Both the position numbers and the translations under genes were made by a program. The notes under the pieces were generated by a model. The model was not told the DNA's origin. It saw only the letters and a program-made list of their open reading frames with translations, and did not search any database. Positions 58,201 to 64,000 of a stretch of DNA of 64,000 bases are shown piece after piece (the stretch's first letter is position 1; each line of letters begins with the position of its first letter). The stretch is from positions 1,860,001 through 1,924,000 of the forward strand of contig JAHRHY010000007.1 of NCBI GenBank assembly GCA_019671135.1, read 5' to 3'. The stretch is from Linnemannia hyalina (taxonomy: Eukaryota > Mortierellomycota > Mortierellomycetes > Mortierellales > Mortierellaceae).

Positions 58201-59530
58201 TCACCGGGACCGTTGGAGATGAAGAGACCGTCGTAGTCGGTGTCGGCGTTGAAGTCGTAGTCCCAGGGGACGACCTTGACCTCGACACCGCGAGCAACAA
58301 AGCAGCGGATCTGGTTGTATTTCTGTTTTGTTTGAGGGCAAGGGAGAATTGGAACCATGGTTAGCGTTTGTTGTTTTTCATTCAATTACTTCCAAATGCA
58401 TCCAATTGCTTCCTTTTTGCTCAATGTCTCCTTGCTATCAACGTACCATGCCAACATCGACAGCGACGATGCGAAGGGGCTTGCCGTTGGGTCCCATGAT
58501 GGCAGTCGATGGCTCGGGGGAGTAGATCTTGGGCTGCTTCAAGGAGACTATTCAAATGCATATGCAAGTAAAGAGACAATTTAAGGTTATTTGATCATTC
58601 AATTACGAATGAGACAATCAATTATGGATCATTCAGTCACGTCGCATAAACAAACAAACAAACACTGAAAGAAAAAAAAATACCTTCAGCGACGAGGTTG
58701 CGCTCGTTGGGGTCAACCCAGTCAACGTTCTGGTACTCGTTCATCCAAGCCTCATCGGCAGGGACAACGGTGGGGCCAACAAGGGCGACGGGGAAGAGGA
58801 TCTTGCCGAGCATGACTCCCTGGGAACGGATCTTCTTGGTCATGGCACGGGTATCGATGCCATAGATGGCAGGGATGTTGTACTCCTTGAGCCATGCGCC
58901 AAGAGACGATGTGGCGAGGTAGTGCGAGTAGTCCTGAGAGTATTGACCGACAATCAGACCGGCAATGTGGATCTCGTTCGACTCAAAGTGCTTGGGCAAG
59001 TCCTTAAGGATGGGATCCATGGTCTCGCGCGAGGGGACACCATAGTTTCCGACCAAAGGGAAGGTCAAGACGAGGATCTGGCCCCTGTACGAGGGATCCG
59101 TCAAGGACTCGGGGTATCCGACCATACCTAATGAGCAACACGTATGGTATTCAGTATGGAGGGATCCGTGAGAAATTTTGAATGTGTCTCGTTTGTTCGA
59201 TCGACGATTCGTATTTGATTTTTCACAGCGCATCACTCATACCCCTCCTACAATAGGCCACTGATGTAGTGAACATGCATCAATTGTCGACATGGAGATA
59301 ACGGTGGAAAGAAAATAAAAAGATAAATTACCAGTCTGGAAGACACACTCTCCGGAGATCGACTTGGTCTCAGCACCGAAAGAGATACCCTGGTAAGAGG
59401 AACCATCCTGGAGGACCAAGGTCGCGATTGTGGAGGGCTCGACCTGATCGCAGGGAGGGGCGGAGACAGGAGGCATGGGGTAGACGGCGGCAGCCTGGGT
59501 AGGAACGACGGAGCGGACTTGAGAAGGCAT
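52232..59530 (-). CDS. URA2: Multifunctional pyrimidine enzyme: glutamine amidotransferase, carbamoyl-phosphate synthetase, dihydroorotase-like, aspartate transcarbamylase
   Basis: Five exons, 59530-59332, 59127-58684, 58547-58447, 58322-52356 and 52252-52232, join in phases 1, 1, 0, 0 and encode 2,243 residues. It catalyses the first two steps of UMP synthesis in the cytosol. The amidotransferase comes first (about 40-400), with the catalytic cysteine in GICLGHQ (C315) and VQFHPES. The carbamoyl-phosphate synthetase (about 430-1500) has two ATP-grasp halves and an MGS-like regulatory part (FATSGTADF), the likely UTP-feedback site. A dihydroorotase-like domain follows (about 1515-1860), but its metal-binding signature is lost: [13 protein letters not shown] replaces the usual D-x-H-x-H. 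Aspartate transcarbamylase ends the chain (about 1940-2243), with the carbamoyl-phosphate-binding STRTS. The last exon codes only VLGKSI. As in yeast Ura2, dihydroorotase activity must come from a separate gene. Confidence 0.96.
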
Positions 59531-61864
59531 GGTGTGATGATGATATAAAGATACTTTTTTTGGTGGCGTGTGGAGAGGGGAGAAGTATTATGGAAACAGA
59601 AGAGAGAAAAGTACAAAGATGCGATACAAAAAAAGACAAAAGACAGAAAAGGAAAATAAACTAATGCAAAAGTGTGGGGAAGTGTGAAAGTGAAAAATGA
59701 AAAGTGAAAATGAACAATGACAATGAAAATGAAGAATGAAGAGTAAAGACCTTGTGAAGGGTGATCTCGATGGAATCCGCTCGGCTGCGTCGTGTGGGGT
59801 GGGTGTGGGGGAAGGTGAAGGGGTGAAGAAACAAAACAAACAGAAAAAATAGAAAAGAGTAAAAAAGAAAAAGATCTTTGAAAGAAAGTGCTGCCTTTTT
59901 ATTGTCATCGTCGCTCGAACCCTCCCAGCTTGGCTCTTCAAAGAGGTGGTTTGTGTGCGTGTAAAGGTTGATAAGCCACAATTGTCGGATCACAATCGAC
60001 ATTTTTTCTTTTTTCTTGAGCGGACATTAGAAAATTGACTCGCAGAAAGGGTGCCTTGAACTTCTTTTTTCCTGCTGCCAGAAATATGAAAAAGAAGAGC
60101 GAAAAAGAGTCATCCTTCCAACTGACCGCGTCCTTGCTTGCTTTCTCTGGCGAGCAGCAAGATACAAGGCTGTCTGATCTCTCCTTCTCTTTGTCTCTCT
60201 CTGACACCTACATTCACATCTGTGTCTCGACAGGACAAGTAAAGAAAATCATTTTAGGCCCATGTCCCTTCCAACCCTTCCTTGCGTTAAGCTTAACGCA
60301 GGTTTATTTTCTTCCATGGTGACTGCTTCTGCTATCCACAGGGCCTCACACGAACAGAGGGTGCTCATCGGAGGAGGTCTAGAGCGAAGTCACCGCCCTC
60401 AAGACAAGCTAGACTCGATGCATGAAAAAAAAAGGTTATTTTCAACCGAAAAAAAAAGACCGATTCAGGAACTGCCGTCCTCTTACACAAACGATCATTT
60501 GCGAATGGTGTTGGTGGAATGATCACTGCAAGTGGCACTGGAACAATCCATCGATGATGTTCTCGCGCTTAAATAGCCCATCGCTGCGGATACGTATATT
60601 TTCTGCTTCGAAATCCACATAGAGACGAAGTATTTTCAAGCTATAAGATCGGGCAACAAGAGAAATCCCACATAGGTAGAATGTGAAAATATCAGATATG
60701 AAATATCAGATGTCAGATATCGCGACAAATGATGGGAGGAGTGATGGATCGACCAATTGAGAAAGTTCCAATGTCTTTTTCTTGATCAGTCCAACGTATT
60801 ATCCCAGGATCACCACCCTGCCAGCTCGCCAGTCATGGAGTCATGGAACATTGACCTAGAAGGTGCCACATTCAGAGTCCGTCCCTGGAAGCGAAAAAAA
60901 GGATACTCTTCATTGGATCCCCCTCACCACGGATAGCCCGCTGGGTTCCCTCCGTAGGGAAGTAAAAATACCAAGTAGGAGTGTTGGGGTTTAGACGTTG
61001 TGAAAGTTTTGTTGACTCCAGCCTAGGAAGGAGGGTAAGATTCTGACTTTCATCTTGGTGAGGCTGTGTGTCTGTCCTCTATATGAATCTGCCACAGGCG
61101 CGAAGCTCGGGCGATGAGAGTCTGTCAATGTTGGAGTGTGCATTTGGGTGCTCTAAAAATAACAAATAGTTTGGGCAGGCTGGCAGAGCACGCAACGTGT
61201 CAAGTTACCAACGAGCTCTCTTTTTTTCTTCAACAGGTGCAAAGTTGTCAATGGCAAATAGTTCGACATGTGCGAGTACACCTACAGAGAAATAGAAGAA
61301 GCTTTAAAGTGAATTATCGCTCAATGGATGTTCAATGCCGAGGTGCTTGAAAAGTGAGAAGAAAAAGGGAGTTTTGGGCAGGAACGAGAGAGAGGAAGAA
61401 GATAGAGAGAGCAAGCGCACCCTTGCTCCAGGGCGCACGATTATTGGCTGGATCATTGTGGCTTTCCTTCTCACTCTGTCCCCGCTTCTTTTTTTCTGGG
61501 CGTACCACACTTTACCACTTTTTGCTCATCAGCTTTCATCTTCTTTACTCTTCATTCTTTCCTCCTTTACATCTTCTCTCCTCCTTCTCCTTTCATCCTC
61601 ATTGCCTGGTGCTTTCTCAAGGACCTTCTTCATCCACTTAGGCACAGCCTTCTTTCTCATTTCTCCTTACTTGTTTACTTTTGAGGATTGTGATCATCTC
61701 AGACAGCACAATCCTCGTCATCTTCCTTCATCCCATTCAACTGACTCAGGACAAGGTCCCCCCTCACACTCGGATCAATTCACCAACTTCCATTGCTACC
61801 CAGCAGGAATAAGATCGCATATATACCCCCTCGTCGTCCATCAACTGCTTTACACTGATAAGCA
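59531..61864. promoter_or_regulatory. Divergent region between URA2 and the EXS-domain gene
   Basis: This 2.3 kb region must hold both promoters. The URA2 side is rich in GA/AAAG on the plus strand (CT-rich leader on the coding strand). The EXS-gene side is CT-rich from 61.45 to 61.75 kb. Short local repeats of ATATCAGAT occur at about 60685-60720. A small hairpin (TTCCCT/AGGGAA, loop CCGT) lies near 60950. No open frame has a recognisable product. Confidence 0.45.
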
Positions 61865-64000
61865 ATGGATATCGGCAATATCTTCGAGGAATGGGACTTT
61901 TCAGGAAGCGTGCCCCTCCCATATAGAGTCCTCTTGATGGGCTGCATCGGCATCTTTGCCTGGGCAAGCAATCTCCATATCCTGACTCAACTCCGAGTCG
62001 ACGTCTCCAATCTCCTCTTCAACAGCCCACCGCTCTCAGGAGTCTATACGAACCATCCACGGCACTCACGGGAAAAGTATGCCAGCAAGTCCTCGCCCAT
62101 CGTGGTCCTGTACCGATCCATCTATACCCTCGGAGTCGTCTTTCTCTTCATGGTCTTGGTCAACATGTGGATGTACAAATGGGTCGTGGCTGGATCAGAA
62201 CCCATGGAACAAAAGAATACCAACGCCAAGTCAGGATCACCTTCGTTGGTTACAGGAGATGGTCGTGGAGGCATGGGATTGACTGGAAACCCAAGAGTTG
62301 GCATCGTGGTCCCGATTCTGGGCTACCTGTCTATTGTTCTCATGGTCTTTATTCCCTTCAATGTACTCTTCAAGAAGGAGCGCTATCGGTTCCTGAGGTA
62401 CGTGCCCATTGTTCCACAATGCCTAGTCTTGTTTTTGTTGTTTACATGACTGAAATGAAAACCCCAATTGGAGAGCATTTTTGCATGCAAAAAAGATTAA
62501 TCAGAAACAGGTGGTCCCCAATGGTGTTTTTTGTAGATCGATGAAGAAGGCTCTTTTTTCAGGATTCAAGACAGAGGTGACCTTTGCAGATGTGATCCTG
62601 GCCGATATCCTCACGTCCTTTGCACGTGTCTTTGGTGACCTGGCTGTGGCGCTCTGTCTGATGTTTCCGGATCGGGGTGGATCTAACAGCGACGCTTGCT
62701 ATGGCAGTATCTTGGTTCCCATCATGACAAGGTAAGGCTCTTTTGGCCAATCTTTGTTTGCATTTAATTGGCGACTGTGGAGCATGGGTCGTGGACTGAT
62801 GGGCAGATGGACAGGAACGATCGAAAAAGTCTAGTCTGGATCGGAATGACACTTTGACTGATCGGATCCACTCTTTTTTTTGCGTTCATTTTCTGTGCGC
62901 ATGGTAGCATTCCTTACTGTATCCGACTTCGCCAGTGCTTGACAGAGTACATCGAGTCCAATTACACCGTCGAGAGGCACCTGATGAACGCGCTCAAGTA
63001 CGCATCCGCCTTCCCCGTCATCATCATCTCCTTCATGCAAAAGTCGTCCAAGGCAGCATCGATGAAGGGGGTCGAGTACAACGGCTACTTTTCCGACAAC
63101 TCTCTATTCCGTCTCTGGTACAGTCAACCTTTCTATTATTTTTTTCAGGTTGACTAGCATACTGGATCAATAGAGCAAAGGAAACGAACATACGAAAGAC
63201 TAACAGGGAATACTTTTCTCTTTGGTTAATTATGAAACGCATAGGTTGTTCTTTGTGGCGATCAACTCTTTTTATTCGTTTTATTGGGACATCTACCATG
63301 ATTGGAACTTAATCCAGGCACAACCTGCAGGACGACCCTCACCTTCTGTCGGTACACCTACCATCGCTGCAAGTCCAAATATGGGCCCTCACTCGCGCAT
63401 GACCTCAGGGCCTCTTTCGCCAACAACAACACCAAAATCGGCACCGGGCACCTTTGGCGATGTCAATGGAGTTGCTAATAATAACAACAGTGGCAAGCCC
63501 CTTGGATCGCCCTCGCTCAACTCTGGAAACAACAACAATGCAGGCATTGGAAACGGAAGCATCAACAACGGTAACACTAACGACACCAACCGCAACGGCA
63601 GCCTCAATTCATCCTCGGCCTACGCAAACAGCAGGAAATCGAGTCGGTGGTGGGCGTTTGGGTGGGGCATGCGATCACAGCTCCACTATGAGGACCAGCT
63701 GTTCTACATCGTGGCGGTGATTCTAGATTTCTTGCTGCGGACGACCTGGATGCTCAAGCTGGTATCGAACATTCAGATTGAAGAGTACGAAGGAGGCGTG
63801 TTCACGATGGAGTGCCTAGAGGTTCTGAGACGGTGGATCTGGGTCTTGTTCCGTTTGGAGTCGGAGTTGGTGAAAAAGACGGCAGGATATCATGGCAGCG
63901 AGTCGGCGTCGAACCCTGCGGCTGTGGGGCTTTTGATGGGCGAGTCAGATATGGACGGGCATAATAGCGAGATCATGATGGAGGACCTCGAGTCATGGCA
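61865..64000 (+). CDS. ERD1: EXS-domain membrane protein, ERD1-like (3' end cut by window)
   Basis: Four exons are visible: 61865-62397, 62537-62731, 62908-63117 and 63245-64000 (open at the edge), joined in phase 2. The N-terminus has LPLPYRVLLMGCIGIFAWA (first membrane segment) and no SPX domain, which favours the Golgi protein ERD1 over the phosphate exporter XPR1/SYG1. The EXS region shows FADVILADILTSFARVFGDL, then SIPYCIRLRQCLTEYIES, LMNALKYASAFPVIIIS, LFFVAINSFYSFYWDIYHDW, and HYEDQLFYIVAVILDFLLR. In yeast Erd1 recycles phosphate from the Golgi lumen and helps retain glycosyltransferases and ER residents. An Asn/Gly/Ser/Thr-rich insertion of about 110 residues splits the last two blocks, which is not typical. 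The stop codon lies beyond the window. Confidence 0.82.

Noticed and set aside
53322..58364. Two very long open frames (787 and 851 codons) on the plus strand opposite URA2
   Set aside because: They are antisense shadows. URA2 on the minus strand matches known enzymes throughout, and its biased codon use avoids stop complements in one antisense frame. The plus-strand products are Gly/Asp/Val/Leu-rich with no domain.
1..64000. CRISPR arrays, bacterial operons, phage or plasmid features
   Set aside because: Spliced genes, a Pol III tRNA and poly(A) signals show nuclear fungal DNA; no regularly spaced direct-repeat array was seen.

Overview
The window is nuclear DNA from a filamentous fungus, most likely a Mucoromycota species of the Mortierella group. 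Four observations support this. Genes carry many short GT-AG introns (donors mostly GTAAGT, GTACGT or GTATGT). Intergenic DNA is pyrimidine-rich, with CT arrays and poly-A/T runs. There is a very large single-exon NACHT/pentapeptide/WD40 protein of the kind common in Mortierellaceae. A fungal-type mRNA-capping triphosphatase and a URA2-type pyrimidine gene are also present. The genus is an inference; the fungal assignment is firm. Exon joins below were worked out by hand from splice signals and reading-frame phase.

Left part (1-16 kb): a single-exon TSC2/tuberin gene (minus) is divergent from a 1,814-residue NACHT-pentapeptide-WD40 protein (plus). The latter converges on a complete four-exon cyclophilin A gene (minus). 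Middle-left (16-33 kb): all minus strand. There is a PEHE-domain protein (MSL1/KANSL1-like), cytochrome c (four exons, 105 residues), an eight-exon PHD-H15-polyglutamine chromatin protein, and a secreted cysteine-patterned protein with a charged C-terminal extension. A 5.3 kb stretch without a convincing gene (26.5-31.9 kb) separates the last two.

Middle-right (34-45 kb): a mitochondrial PP2C phosphatase (PTC5-like, plus); a tRNA-Ile(AAT) (minus) with a probable 3' fragment of a LINE-type retrotransposon 150 bp upstream of it; the capping triphosphatase CET1/Pct1 (minus) divergent from the mitochondrial rRNA methyltransferase MRM1 (plus); and a single-exon F-box/LRR protein (minus). Right part (45-64 kb): a 4.9 kb gene-poor stretch ends in the 5' leader of a GPI-type chitin deacetylase (plus). 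The URA2 multifunctional pyrimidine enzyme follows (minus, five exons, 2,243 residues, degenerate dihydroorotase domain). Last is an ERD1-like EXS-domain membrane protein (plus) cut by the window end.

The genes are mostly core housekeeping: TORC1 control, respiration, mRNA capping, mitochondrial rRNA modification, pyrimidine synthesis, Golgi function and cell wall. They do not form a metabolic cluster. The less ordinary items are the NLR-like protein, the two chromatin proteins whose domains recall MYST acetyltransferase complexes, a six-site TP ladder in TSC2, the tRNA-linked retroelement scrap, and the atypical secreted protein at 32-33 kb. I did not find a clear new multi-gene system.
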